Below are positions 35,482-44,270 of a stretch of DNA of 64,000 nucleotides, in pieces. Source of the stretch: Proteobacteria bacterium UBA981 (GTDB taxonomy: Bacteria; Pseudomonadota; Gammaproteobacteria; Ga0077536); NCBI GenBank assembly GCA_002292285.1, contig DBBP01000012.1:124001-188000 (forward strand), given 5' to 3'. Position 1 is the stretch's first letter. Each line of letters opens with the position of its first letter. Made by a program: the position numbers and the translations under genes. Below the pieces are notes generated by a model. It was not told the origin of the DNA, did no database searches, and was given only the letters and a program-made list of their open reading frames with translations.

Positions 35482-37392
35482 ATGTCCGCAGCATTGAAAA
35501 CGACCCCGGCTGCCATCTTTGGTTGGTTAAGCATCGTGGCCGCGGCGGTCCTGGTTTACTGGCCCGGTCTCAGCGGCGGATTCGCGTTCGACGATTACCA
35601 TGTAATCGTCAATAATGAACACTTGGGCGCGCTGAACCACGGCGTCAGCGGTGCGCTCGACGCAGCCTTCTCAACCGCTACCGGACCACTCAAGCGACCG
35701 CTGTCGTTACTCACTTTCGCACTGAATCATGCGGTCGACGGCCTCGTCCCCTTGGGTTTCAAAGTCACTAATCTCGCTTTGCACTGTCTCAACGCCGGCT
35801 TGCTCCTATTCTTGCTGCGCGCCATCCTCGGACGACTGTCTGGGATTCGCGCGGGCGACGCTGGCCGGCTCGCCTGGTTGATCGCGCTGCTCTGGGCGGT
35901 TCATCCCATCAATCTCACGTCGGTGTTGTATGTCGTCCAGCGTATGACGCTATTGGCATCGACGTTCATGTTGCTGGGGATGTGGGTCTATTTTTGCATT
36001 CGCGTGCGCCAGACGTCCGGGCGCGACGTGACAGTGGCAACCTGGTTGGCCCTCATGTTGTGCTGGGTATTGGGTCTCGCAGCTAAAGAAACGGCGGTGT
36101 TGTTGCCGTTTTTCCTGTTGACCATAGAACTCTCTGCATTCGGCTTCGCCGGACTGCCACCAGTTCGCGCAGCGTGGCGAGGTATCGTGGGGGGCCTCAT
36201 CCTGGTTAGCTTGGGCGTTGCTTATATGAACGCGAATACGCTCTTCCCGGCTTATTTCGGTCGCGAATTTACTGCCGCTGAACGCTTGCTGACGGAATCA
36301 CGCGTGCTGATGCTCTACCTCCAGATGATCCTAACGCCGGATCTGTCCCTATTCGCCCTGTTCCACGACGACGTCCCGCTTTCGAAAAGCTTGCTCGACC
36401 CGATTTCGACCCTACCGAGTGTTTGCGTCGTACTGGTCGCCGTTGGCTGCACATTCGCCAGACGCCCACTGTGGCTAGCATTCGGCTGCGCGTGGTTCAT
36501 CAGCGGCCACCTGCTGGAATCGTCCCTGGTGCCACTGGAGTTGGTACACGAACACCGTAACTATCTTGCTTCCGTCGGTCCCCTCAGCGCTTTGGTGATC
36601 GGGGCCCAGTTGATTCTCAAGCGAGTGCCCGATGCTCGTCTGCGCTATTTGCCGATGGCGCTATTTATCGTTTGCGTTGCCATCGTGACCGCTTTGCGCG
36701 CGGTGGATTGGGACGACCCGTGGCGTCAAATGAGTGTGGATATACGCCATCACCCGGAGTCAGCTCGCAGCTGGTATGAGTATGGGCGGCTTAGCTTCGA
36801 GCGCGGTGCTGAGCTCGGTGACGCCACGCTCCAGCAAACCGGAGTCGATGCGCTGGAACGTTCTGCAACACTCGACCGGATTCCGTTTATGGCCCTGGCC
36901 GCCCTGCTCAAATTGCGAGTGAACGCCAATGACCAGACAGGAACGCAGGTCATGCTGGACCGTTTGAAGGCCCATCCACGCAGTCGGGTGCGTGTTGAAG
37001 CGTTTCGACAGTTGGTCGAATGCCAGGCTTACTCGAGCTGCCGAAAGGCCCCGGGCCCGGTGCTGGCGCTAGCTGAAATAACCCTCACGGGCGCCGAACT
37101 TTATCCGGATTATCGACGGCGCACGCTGGAATGGCTGGCTATCTACTACTTAGCCGTTCTCGGCGACGCCGAAGCTGGTTTGACGATCCTGGCAGAACTT
37201 GTCGCGCATAATCCAACCGATCTCAATCTCTCAATCCGACTCGCAGAAGCGTATAGCGACAACGGCGGTCGCGCGCTTGCGATAAAGCTCGGTGAGGCGT
37301 TGCTCAATGACCAGCCGTGGCATTTTGAGCTCACTAACAGGCCGCATTTCGGGCGTTTGCGGCGCTTGTTGGCCGGCCCGACCGAATTGTGA
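35482..37392 (+). CDS. GT-C-like polytopic membrane protein with TPR-like tail (first of a tandem pair)
   Basis: A 636-residue protein from ATG 35482. The first ~415 residues hold about ten hydrophobic segments; the rest is soluble and helical, TPR-like. After the first membrane segment comes an acidic loop motif FDDY (D37, D38), followed by RPLSLLTFALNHAVDG, LHCLNAGLLLF, AVHPINLTSVLYVVQRMT, AAKETAVLLPF and HEHRNYLASVG. This layout resembles GT-C glycosyltransferases of the PMT/TMTC type, which use polyprenyl-phosphate sugars and a first-loop acidic pair. It lies directly behind the pilA terminator and overlaps its paralog by 4 bases. Function as a protein or lipid glycosyltransferase is inferred, not proven. 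Confidence 0.75.
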   Translation: MSAALKTTPAAIFGWLSIVAAAVLVYWPGLSGGFAFDDYHVIVNNEHLGALNHGVSGALDAAFSTATGPLKRPLSLLTFALNHAVDGLVPLGFKVTNLALHCLNAGLLLFLLRAILGRLSGIRAGDAGRLAWLIALLWAVHPINLTSVLYVVQRMTLLASTFMLLGMWVYFCIRVRQTSGRDVTVATWLALMLCWVLGLAAKETAVLLPFFLLTIELSAFGFAGLPPVRAAWRGIVGGLILVSLGVAYMNANTLFPAYFGREFTAAERLLTESRVLMLYLQMILTPDLSLFALFHDDVPLSKSLLDPISTLPSVCVVLVAVGCTFARRPLWLAFGCAWFISGHLLESSLVPLELVHEHRNYLASVGPLSALVIGAQLILKRVPDARLRYLPMALFIVCVAIVTALRAVDWDDPWRQMSVDIRHHPESARSWYEYGRLSFERGAELGDATLQQTGVDALERSATLDRIPFMALAALLKLRVNANDQTGTQVMLDRLKAHPRSRVRVEAFRQLVECQAYSSCRKAPGPVLALAEITLTGAELYPDYRRRTLEWLAIYYLAVLGDAEAGLTILAELVAHNPTDLNLSIRLAEAYSDNGGRALAIKLGEALLNDQPWHFELTNRPHFGRLRRLLAGPTEL

Positions 37393-39254
37393 GCGACGAT
37401 CGTCGTATCGCCACGGCGTCTGTCTGGCTGGCGCTGGTGATGCTGCTGATGTTAACCGTTGTGATATACGTGCCCGGATTACCCGGCCCGTTATTACTTG
37501 ATGACTATTCGGTCCTTGTGCCGCTGCTCGAATTGCCACGCGAGGCATTTTTCAGCCGTGAATACCTGGTCAGCAACAGTGGCCCGCTGGGACGACCGCT
37601 TTCGATGTTCACATTCGCACTGCAGGCGACGGCCGGAACCGCCGACGCCTGGCACTGGAAGGCCGCTAATGTCGCACTTCATGGGCTCATCGGCACCGCA
37701 CTCTACGCGTTGTTTTCGACGACATTAGGACTGATTTATCCCTGTCGCCGGCGCGCCCGCACGGTCGCCTTATTGGCGGCGGCGGCATGGTTGGTACATC
37801 CCCTGCACGTCAGCACCGTGTTGTACGCAGTACAGCGCATGACCGAACTTTCCGCCTTGTTTTGTGTGTTGGGGCTACTTGCTTACGCCAGCGGTCGCGC
37901 GCGCGTGGTGAAGGGCTACAAGGGCGGTGAAAGTCTCATTGTGTGTGGGATTTTCGTGATGACGCCGCTCGCCGCCCTGAGCAAGGAAACCGGCCTGCTA
38001 TTGCCGTTTTACATTGCTGCGCTGGAACTTCTCGCGTTCGCGAGTCTGGCCAGACCGCTATGGCTAAAGCGCTTGCTATGGCTGTGCACGGTAGTTCCGG
38101 TGCTGGCGGCTGCGGCGTATATCGGCAGCGATATCAAGGCCCGTCTGCTCGGCATTTATACCCATCGCGATTTCACGATAGGTGAACGTCTAATGACCCA
38201 AGGCCGCGTTCTGACGACCTATCTGCGTTGGATAGTCGCGCCGCGTTCGCGTGATTTCGGGTTCTATCACGACGACGAAGTCGTCGTACGAGATCTCGCT
38301 GAGGAGCCTGCTGTCATCGCGGCTTTCGCCTTTCTTCTCAGCTTGATGGCACTAGCCTGGGCGACCCGCAAGCGCTATCCGGTCGCGGCGTTCGGCGTAG
38401 CGCTGTTTTTTCTGGGCCACGCGCTTGAGTCGAGTGTGTTCGGCCTGGAGTTGATGTACGAGCATCGCAATTACTTACCGATGGCGGGCGTGTATATCGC
38501 GCTGGCTGATGTGATTGGTGGCCGCTTGTCGGCACGTTTATTAACGGTGGCAGGACTAGGTTTGGTCGCTGTGCTCGCTGTCTCTACCGCAGTACGCACA
38601 TCGCTGTGGGGGGATGAGCGCTCGCTCTATTTTTCTGCGGCAGAGCGCCATCCCAAATCTGTACGGGCCGTGCAATCGCTGGCCGAATGGCATTCGCGTC
38701 GAGGTGAACACGATGCGGCGTTAGCCTTGTTGCCTGATACCGGTGGTTTTCAAACCGGGTTACAGCGCCAGGTGATACTGTGTCGGCGGGACGCTGCAGC
38801 GGACGGCAGCGCCGCACAAACACTGGTCGCTGCCCAACATGCCAAACGAGTGAATAATTTCGCGTTGGCGAGCTTGTTCGTATTAGTCAATCATCAGCTC
38901 GACGGTAGTTGTGAGCTCCCAAACGACGACCTGTCAGCGACATTACGCGCGCTCGATAACAAACCACTCAATCGTACTTATCGTTATCGCCAGAACAGCT
39001 ACCTAGGGATGCTGTTGTATCGGCAAGGCCATGTTGCGGAGGCGTTTAAGCGTCTGCGCATGGCTGCAGACAGTCAGCCGAATGAGCCTTTCGTACATTA
39101 TCTAATGGCCGAGTGGCATCTGGATGACGGGCAACATCTTGCAGCTCGCGAAGCACTAATTGCCGCGCGCAATCAGGCAGGAAAGCAGCGTTATCCGGCC
39201 ATCGACCGTGCGTTGAGTGAATGGCTCGAAGAAACCAGCGGGCCTGCTAATTGA
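37389..39254 (+). CDS. GT-C-like polytopic membrane protein with TPR-like tail (second of a tandem pair)
   Basis: A 621-residue paralog of the preceding gene, starting at GTG 37389 inside its stop. Shared landmarks occur in the same order: LDDY (D38, D39) after the first membrane segment, GRPLSMFTFALQ, ALHGLIGTALYALF, LVHPLHVSTVLYAVQRMTE, LSKETGLLLPFYIAALELL, GERLMTQGRVLTTYLRW and YEHRNYLPMAGVY. The C-terminal ~190 residues contain helical TPR-like repeats (LMAEWHLDDGQHLAAREALI). Same inferred role as its neighbour; the divergence of the two tails suggests different acceptors or a heteromeric pair. Its 3' end overlaps the convergent glycosyltransferase gene by 8 bases. Confidence 0.75.
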   Translation: MSDDRRIATASVWLALVMLLMLTVVIYVPGLPGPLLLDDYSVLVPLLELPREAFFSREYLVSNSGPLGRPLSMFTFALQATAGTADAWHWKAANVALHGLIGTALYALFSTTLGLIYPCRRRARTVALLAAAAWLVHPLHVSTVLYAVQRMTELSALFCVLGLLAYASGRARVVKGYKGGESLIVCGIFVMTPLAALSKETGLLLPFYIAALELLAFASLARPLWLKRLLWLCTVVPVLAAAAYIGSDIKARLLGIYTHRDFTIGERLMTQGRVLTTYLRWIVAPRSRDFGFYHDDEVVVRDLAEEPAVIAAFAFLLSLMALAWATRKRYPVAAFGVALFFLGHALESSVFGLELMYEHRNYLPMAGVYIALADVIGGRLSARLLTVAGLGLVAVLAVSTAVRTSLWGDERSLYFSAAERHPKSVRAVQSLAEWHSRRGEHDAALALLPDTGGFQTGLQRQVILCRRDAAADGSAAQTLVAAQHAKRVNNFALASLFVLVNHQLDGSCELPNDDLSATLRALDNKPLNRTYRYRQNSYLGMLLYRQGHVAEAFKRLRMAADSQPNEPFVHYLMAEWHLDDGQHLAAREALIAARNQAGKQRYPAIDRALSEWLEETSGPAN

Positions 39255-40158
39255 TCGATTCGGCTTGTTCCTGCCGTTCTCGTCGAAGCACGCGACGGCG
39301 TTCGAGATCCGCTTCCTTATAGTGAAGCGCTGACACTAGCTCGGCGAGAATGCCGATTAAAAAAATCAGGATGGATGTCGTTAGCAGCAGTGCGGACATG
39401 TTGGTGAAACGATGAAAGGCGAGAAATGTGTACAGGTAATAACTGACGCCAGTGAAAAAGAACAAAAGACTGACCGGCAGGAATAAGCGCATCGGAGAAA
39501 ATAGCGCGCCGACCTTGAGAATGATCATGAAAAAACGCACCCCGTCCTTGATCAGGCGGATGTGGCTGCTGCCGCCGCGCTTACGGGCAGCAATCGGGAC
39601 GTAGGAGACCGGCAGGCCGGACCGGAAAAACGCCATGGTGCACGTGGTCGGGTAAGAAAACCCATTCGGCAACAAGTACAGGAAGCGCAGGAAATGTCTG
39701 GCCCGTACAGCGCGGAAACCGGACGTCAGATCGGCAATCGGGTGGCCAGCCATATACGTCGCAAGTCGATTGTAGATGTGATTCGCCATCCGTCTGGCGA
39801 GCGATGCGTGGGTGCTCGCCGAGCGTGCACCGACTGCCATGTCGTACCCTTTATCGAGTTCATCAACCAAGCTCTGAATATCGGCTGGGTTGTGCTGGCC
39901 ATCGCCATCCATGAAAACCAGAATGCCATTGTTGGCATGGCGAGCGCCGGTTTTGATCGCCGCGCCGTTGCCCATGCTGTAGGGATGTTGTACGCACCGG
40001 ACGTCGTTGCGTTGGCACACTTCGAGGGTGTCATCGCTGCTGCCATCGTCGACGACGATGATCTCGTGGTCAGGATGTAGCGCTCTGATTTCCGGCAGCA
40101 GGGCGGAGAGATTGGCAGCCTCGTTGCGCGCCGGCAGGATAATGCTCACTTCGCTCAT
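39247..40158 (-). CDS. Family 2 glycosyltransferase, polyprenyl-phosphate sugar synthase type (DPM1-like)
   Basis: A 303-residue GT2 enzyme. The GT-A fold has SIILPARNEAANL at the start, the nucleotide-sugar motif IIVVDDGSSDDT near residue 35, FMDGDGQHNPAD (DxD-type metal site) near residue 83, and LTSGFRAVRARHFLRF near residue 145. Two hydrophobic segments near residues 225-250 and 260-280 anchor it. Such enzymes load a sugar from a nucleotide donor onto polyprenyl phosphate, the donor type used by GT-C enzymes like the two encoded convergently beside it. The exact sugar cannot be read from the sequence. Confidence 0.85.
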   Translation of the reverse strand: MSEVSIILPARNEAANLSALLPEIRALHPDHEIIVVDDGSSDDTLEVCQRNDVRCVQHPYSMGNGAAIKTGARHANNGILVFMDGDGQHNPADIQSLVDELDKGYDMAVGARSASTHASLARRMANHIYNRLATYMAGHPIADLTSGFRAVRARHFLRFLYLLPNGFSYPTTCTMAFFRSGLPVSYVPIAARKRGGSSHIRLIKDGVRFFMIILKVGALFSPMRLFLPVSLLFFFTGVSYYLYTFLAFHRFTNMSALLLTTSILIFLIGILAELVSALHYKEADLERRRVLRRERQEQAESIN

Positions 40159-40197
40159 AAAACGATCTGCCTCAATTGCGTCACGAGATGCGCGTGT

Positions 40198-41001
40198 TCA
40201 ACTCGATAGCCGCCGTAAACTGTCTTTATGTTGTGCCAGAACCTGCAACATTTGTCGAAATATTCGCGGATTTCCGGCGACCACATTGCCATCGGTTAAG
40301 TGCTTCTCACCGCCAGTCGGATCGCCGATTAGCCCACCGGATTCCTGCACCAGCAACGCACCTGCGGCGATGTCCCATTCATGCAGGCCGAACTCCCAAT
40401 AGCCATCCAGGCGCCCGCACGCAACGTACGCTAAATCGAGCGCGGCCGAGCCCGCGCGCCTGATGTCGGCGCTTTGCACCAGCAAATCAGAGAATGAACT
40501 CATGTAATCGTTGATTTGGGCACTCCGACGGACTGGAAAGCCGGTCGCCAACAGCCCGTCTTCGAGCAATTTGGCATTGCCAACTCGAATGCGTTGCCCG
40601 TTCAGAACTGCACCAGTCCCGCGCGACGCACAGAACAATTCGTCGCGCATCGGATCGTAGACGACGGCTTGATCGAGACGGCCTTTGATCTGTAAGGCGA
40701 TTGATACCGCGAAATGTGGGTGGCCGTGGATAAAATTGAGGGTGCCGTCGAGCGGATCAATGATCCAGACGAAATCAGAGTCCCCGTGGTTGCCTGATTC
40801 TTCCGCTCTAATCGCATGGCCGGGATAGGCGGTCAGTAGGGTATCGATAATTGCCGCTTCGGCTTCTCGATCGATCTGCGTGACGTAGTCGCGATGGCCT
40901 TTGCGATCGACCTTGATATCGTGCAGACGCTTTTGCGCCCGAGAAATGATCGTACCCGCGCGACGCGCAGCGCGGGTCGCGATATTGAGCATCGGGTGCA
41001 T
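40198..41001 (-). CDS. suhB: Inositol-1-monophosphatase family protein SuhB
   Basis: Mg-dependent phosphatase fold; in enterobacteria SuhB also acts in rRNA antitermination. The 267-residue product begins MHPMLNIATRAARRAGTII and has the metal-binding motifs EESG near residue 67, WIIDPLDGTLNFIHGHPHF near residue 80 and HEWDIAAGALLVQESGG near residue 213. It is divergent from trmJ with a 56-base gap, the arrangement found in many gammaproteobacteria. Confidence 0.95.
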   Translation of the reverse strand: MHPMLNIATRAARRAGTIISRAQKRLHDIKVDRKGHRDYVTQIDREAEAAIIDTLLTAYPGHAIRAEESGNHGDSDFVWIIDPLDGTLNFIHGHPHFAVSIALQIKGRLDQAVVYDPMRDELFCASRGTGAVLNGQRIRVGNAKLLEDGLLATGFPVRRSAQINDYMSSFSDLLVQSADIRRAGSAALDLAYVACGRLDGYWEFGLHEWDIAAGALLVQESGGLIGDPTGGEKHLTDGNVVAGNPRIFRQMLQVLAQHKDSLRRLSS

Positions 41002-41057
41002 GGAAGACCTTGCCGTTTAGAATAGGCCGAAGTTTAACCTATAGATGGGTCGACGCC

Positions 41058-41849
41058 GTGGATATCGCCTCCGAAAATTCTGTTAACCCAGTTCATTCCC
41101 ACCTACCGGAGCTACGAATCGTTCTGGTCGAGACGAGTCATCCCGGCAATATCGGTGCCAGTGCACGTGCCATGAAGACCATGGGATTGACGGACCTCCA
41201 CCTCGTATCACCGGCGAATTTCCCTTCAGCGGAGGCCACGGCACGCGCCGCCGGTGCGGATGACATTCTCGAGCGAGCGGGCATTCACGAAAACCTGGCT
41301 GAGGCGCTGTCTGGCTGCGACATTGTGTACGGAACAACAGCCCGCAGTCGGCGCATTGACTGGCCGACTGTCGCGCCGCGCCCAGCTGCGGCGGACATGA
41401 TTGCGCGCGCGGTGCCGACGGCATTAGTGTTCGGTCGCGAACGAAGCGGACTAACCAACGCAGAGCTCGACCTTTGTCAGCACGCTATTTGCATCGATAC
41501 AAACCCCGATTACAGCTCGTTAAACCTGGCTCAGGCTGTGCAAATTTGTGCGTACGAACTACGCCTCGCAGCAAGTGCCCTTGCCGAGCCGACATCCGAG
41601 CAGCGACCGCGCCACTATGCGGGTGACGAAATTGTCGGGGCACCAGCGCTTGAGCTACTACGAGGGCACTGTCTTGCGGTCATGGAGCGGGTTGAGTATC
41701 ACGATCCGGCTCGACCCAAGTTACTCGACCGGCGCCTGCGGCGATTTTTTAATCGGAGTGAGCTGCGTCACAGTGAAGTACAAATCGTACGCGGGGTGTT
41801 GAGCGCGATAGAAGCGCGATTGGATCGTCTGGAGCGCGATACCGGTTAG
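41058..41849 (+). CDS. trmJ: tRNA (cytidine/uridine-32-2'-O-)methyltransferase TrmJ
   Basis: SPOUT-class methyltransferase that methylates the ribose at tRNA position 32 with S-adenosylmethionine. Motifs: LVETSHPGNIGASARAMKTMGL near residue 18, VFGRERSGLTNAELDLC near residue 125 and the knotted C-terminal YSSLNLAQAVQI. No upstream ATG is in frame; GTG at 41058 gives 263 residues and is the best start, with a TTG at 41010 as alternative. It converges on purM. Confidence 0.93.
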   Translation: MDIASENSVNPVHSHLPELRIVLVETSHPGNIGASARAMKTMGLTDLHLVSPANFPSAEATARAAGADDILERAGIHENLAEALSGCDIVYGTTARSRRIDWPTVAPRPAAADMIARAVPTALVFGRERSGLTNAELDLCQHAICIDTNPDYSSLNLAQAVQICAYELRLAASALAEPTSEQRPRHYAGDEIVGAPALELLRGHCLAVMERVEYHDPARPKLLDRRLRRFFNRSELRHSEVQIVRGVLSAIEARLDRLERDTG

Positions 41850-41850
41850 C

Positions 41851-41889
41851 GCGCAGCCGAGCGACATTCACTTGAGGAATGGGCTGCGC
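41851..41889 (+). repeat. Inverted repeat between convergent trmJ and purM
   Basis: GCGCAGCC (41851-41858) and GGCTGCGC (41882-41889) are perfect 8-bp arms around a 23-base loop. It lies between two convergent stop codons, where a bidirectional terminator is expected, but neither side has a T-run. Confidence 0.45.
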
Positions 41890-41906
41890 AGGCCGAAAGT
41901 TGAAAG

Positions 41907-42962
41907 TTAGCCAGCGCCCAATTCGCCGACGAAGCTGACGTCGCCACGACCTTTAACGATACGACCGATAACATAGACCGTCTCCCCAGCAGCCGACAAG
42001 CTCTCTGCAAGCATGTCGGCGTCGTTGGCATTCGCGACGATAGCCATGCCAATCCCACAGTTAAACGTCCGTAACATTTCCGCAGGGTCGAGACGACCAG
42101 CAACCAATAACCACGTGAATATGTCAGGCAGCGGCCAACTGTCGAGATTGATTTCCGCCCCGACGCCGGTAGGCAATACCCGCGGCAAATTTTCTGTCAG
42201 GCCGCCCCCAGTAATGTGTGCGAGTGCCTTCATGGGGTGCTGCTTAAGACAGGTAAGCACGGCGTTCACATATATTCTCGTCGGCATGAGCAACGCCTCG
42301 CCCAACGTTGTATCGGCAAATTTGTCCTTGTAAGTGGCCCCGGCGGTTGCGACGATTCTGCGGACCAGCGAATAGCCGTTAGAGTGCACGCCGCTCGAGG
42401 CGAGGCCTAGAATAACGTCACCTTGCTCGATCGTGCTGCCGTCTATGAGGCGACCACGGTCGACCACACCGACCGTAAAACCGGCTAAATCGTAGTGGCC
42501 GTCGGCGTACATCCCGGGCATCTCTGCGGTCTCGCCACCCAACAGCGCCGCGCCCGCTTCGGCGCACCCGCGCGCGACACCCTTTATGACCGCTTCGGCG
42601 ACATCGACGGAAAGTTTGCCGGTCGCGAAATAGTCAAGAAAGAACAGCGGTTCAGCGCCCTGGACCAACACGTCGTTGACGCACATGGCGACCAGATCGA
42701 TCCCAATCGTGTCGTGCCTGCCAGTTTCGAGGGCGACTAATAGTTTGGTCCCGACGCCGTCGGTTGAGGAGACCAGAATCGGGTCGCTATAGCCGCTTGC
42801 AGCGAGGTCGAATAAGCCGCCGAATCCACCCAGACCTCCCATAACGCCAGCTCGATGCGTCCGGGCAGCCGCTCCTGAAATACGCTTCACTAATTCTTCG
42901 CCACGTTCGATATCCACGCCGGCAGCGCGATATGTGAGGCTTGTTTTGTCCCGGCTCGACAT
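41907..42962 (-). CDS. purM: Phosphoribosylformylglycinamidine cyclo-ligase
   Basis: AIR synthetase of purine biosynthesis; closes the imidazole ring using ATP. The 351-residue product has the ATP-binding VSSTDGVGTKLLVA near residue 65, DLVAMCVNDVLVQGAEPLFFLDY near residue 90 and LLGGETAEMPGMY near residue 140, then the C-terminal GGGLTENLPRVLP. purN often follows purM in gammaproteobacteria but is absent here. The gap to the divergent DUF2066 gene (42963-43230) has TTGACA at 43001-43006 but no convincing -10. Confidence 0.97.
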   Translation of the reverse strand: MSSRDKTSLTYRAAGVDIERGEELVKRISGAAARTHRAGVMGGLGGFGGLFDLAASGYSDPILVSSTDGVGTKLLVALETGRHDTIGIDLVAMCVNDVLVQGAEPLFFLDYFATGKLSVDVAEAVIKGVARGCAEAGAALLGGETAEMPGMYADGHYDLAGFTVGVVDRGRLIDGSTIEQGDVILGLASSGVHSNGYSLVRRIVATAGATYKDKFADTTLGEALLMPTRIYVNAVLTCLKQHPMKALAHITGGGLTENLPRVLPTGVGAEINLDSWPLPDIFTWLLVAGRLDPAEMLRTFNCGIGMAIVANANDADMLAESLSAAGETVYVIGRIVKGRGDVSFVGELGAG

Positions 42963-43230
42963 GCGCGAATACTATCCACTATGCGGGGGCAGGGTAAGTC
43001 TTGACATCGCAAGTGCTCCAGATAACTACGCAGCCAGAAAGATTACTATTGCGCGCGGCTGCCTGCCCTTGTTGCGTGACTCGCCGCTGGACACGTCCCG
43101 TACTGTCAGCCGGAACCGCGTTTTCAATTTGGCGCAGCGCCGTCACCGTAAACCCGTAGCATCGCGGTCATGGCTGGCGCGATAATGGTCGTCGCCAAGA
43201 TTGCTGGCAGTGGTGAATGACGTGTTGATT

Positions 43231-44265
43231 ATGAAACAGTTTTGGATTCTCAACGCTCTGGTTTCGTTAGCCGCAGTTGCTATGTTGCAGTCGGCTGCTG
43301 CGCTGGACGCGGAGAATTTGTATCGCGCAACAGTAGTCGTCGCTGACCGCTCCGCCGGCGAGCTCAAACGCGGTGCGGTCGTTGCGTTTGGCGAAGTGCT
43401 TGTCAAGCTCACCGGCGATCGCGGCGCGGCAAGCGGGCCGGCTGGTGCGTTGCGCAAACGCGCGTCACAACTTCTGTTGCAGTACACCTATAAATCGGAC
43501 CCGCGGGATGATGAGCTGTTATTGGTTGCCGAATTCGACGAGCGTGCGGTGGCCGCTGAGCTACAGGTACTGGGCGTGCGAGCGTGGGGCAAGGAGCGTC
43601 CCGACACCCTGGTGTGGCTGATCGTCGACCGCGATGGCGTGCGCGAGCTGGTTAGCGGCGATGAACCCGGTGTGGTTGGGGCGACGGTTCTGGAGCGTGC
43701 GGCGCGGCGCGGCATTCCCGTGCTGTTGCCTTTGATTGATATCGAAGAATCGCAGCACTTGTTGTCTGCCGGTGACTGGCCTGGGATAACTAGTGCTGCG
43801 CTGGCGCTATCTGCGCGTTATCGTCCGGCGGCGGTATTGATTGGCCACATCCGGGAAGATACTTCTGGCTATTCCGAGATTCGTTGGCTTCTGCAGGTTG
43901 GCCAGGAAAATTATTCGTGGCAGCAGGAGAGTGACATCGTCGACCTGATGCTCGATGACGGCGTCGATGCGCTTGGTGACGCGTTGGCGCGGCGCTTCGC
44001 TGATCCTCTGATGCTCGCGCAGGCGGACCACTTAGGTCTGCGTGTGCTAGGTATCACGACAGCTGAGCAGTATGCGCGCGTTACCAACTACCTGGAGAAC
44101 CTCGATACGGTCGCAAATTTATTTGTTTCTGCGGTCAGTCCGGCAAGCCTTGAATTGGAGCTCACGGCTCGCGGCGGGCGCGCCGCCTTGACGCAAAGTA
44201 TCGCGTTTGGGCAAATTCTCGCGCCCGTCACTGACCAGCCCGATAGCTATCGCCTGGTGCCCTGA
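43231..44265 (+). CDS. DUF2066 domain protein, exported
   Basis: A 344-residue protein from ATG 43231 with a signal peptide ending near SAAA-LDAEN (residues 1-24). The mature part begins LYRATVVVADRSAGELKRG and has the conserved FGEVLVKLTGDRGAAS and YTYKSDPRDDELLLVAEFDERAV segments of the DUF2066 family, a periplasmic family of unknown function usually encoded between purM and hda. An in-frame start at 43201 would add ten residues before the signal peptide. I do not know its role. Confidence 0.85.
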   Translation: MKQFWILNALVSLAAVAMLQSAAALDAENLYRATVVVADRSAGELKRGAVVAFGEVLVKLTGDRGAASGPAGALRKRASQLLLQYTYKSDPRDDELLLVAEFDERAVAAELQVLGVRAWGKERPDTLVWLIVDRDGVRELVSGDEPGVVGATVLERAARRGIPVLLPLIDIEESQHLLSAGDWPGITSAALALSARYRPAAVLIGHIREDTSGYSEIRWLLQVGQENYSWQQESDIVDLMLDDGVDALGDALARRFADPLMLAQADHLGLRVLGITTAEQYARVTNYLENLDTVANLFVSAVSPASLELELTARGGRAALTQSIAFGQILAPVTDQPDSYRLVP

Positions 44266-44270
44266 ACGCT

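Noticed and set aside
42934..43185. 83-codon frame between purM and the DUF2066 gene
   Set aside because: Starts inside purM on the other strand, has no ribosome-binding site and no recognisable motif.
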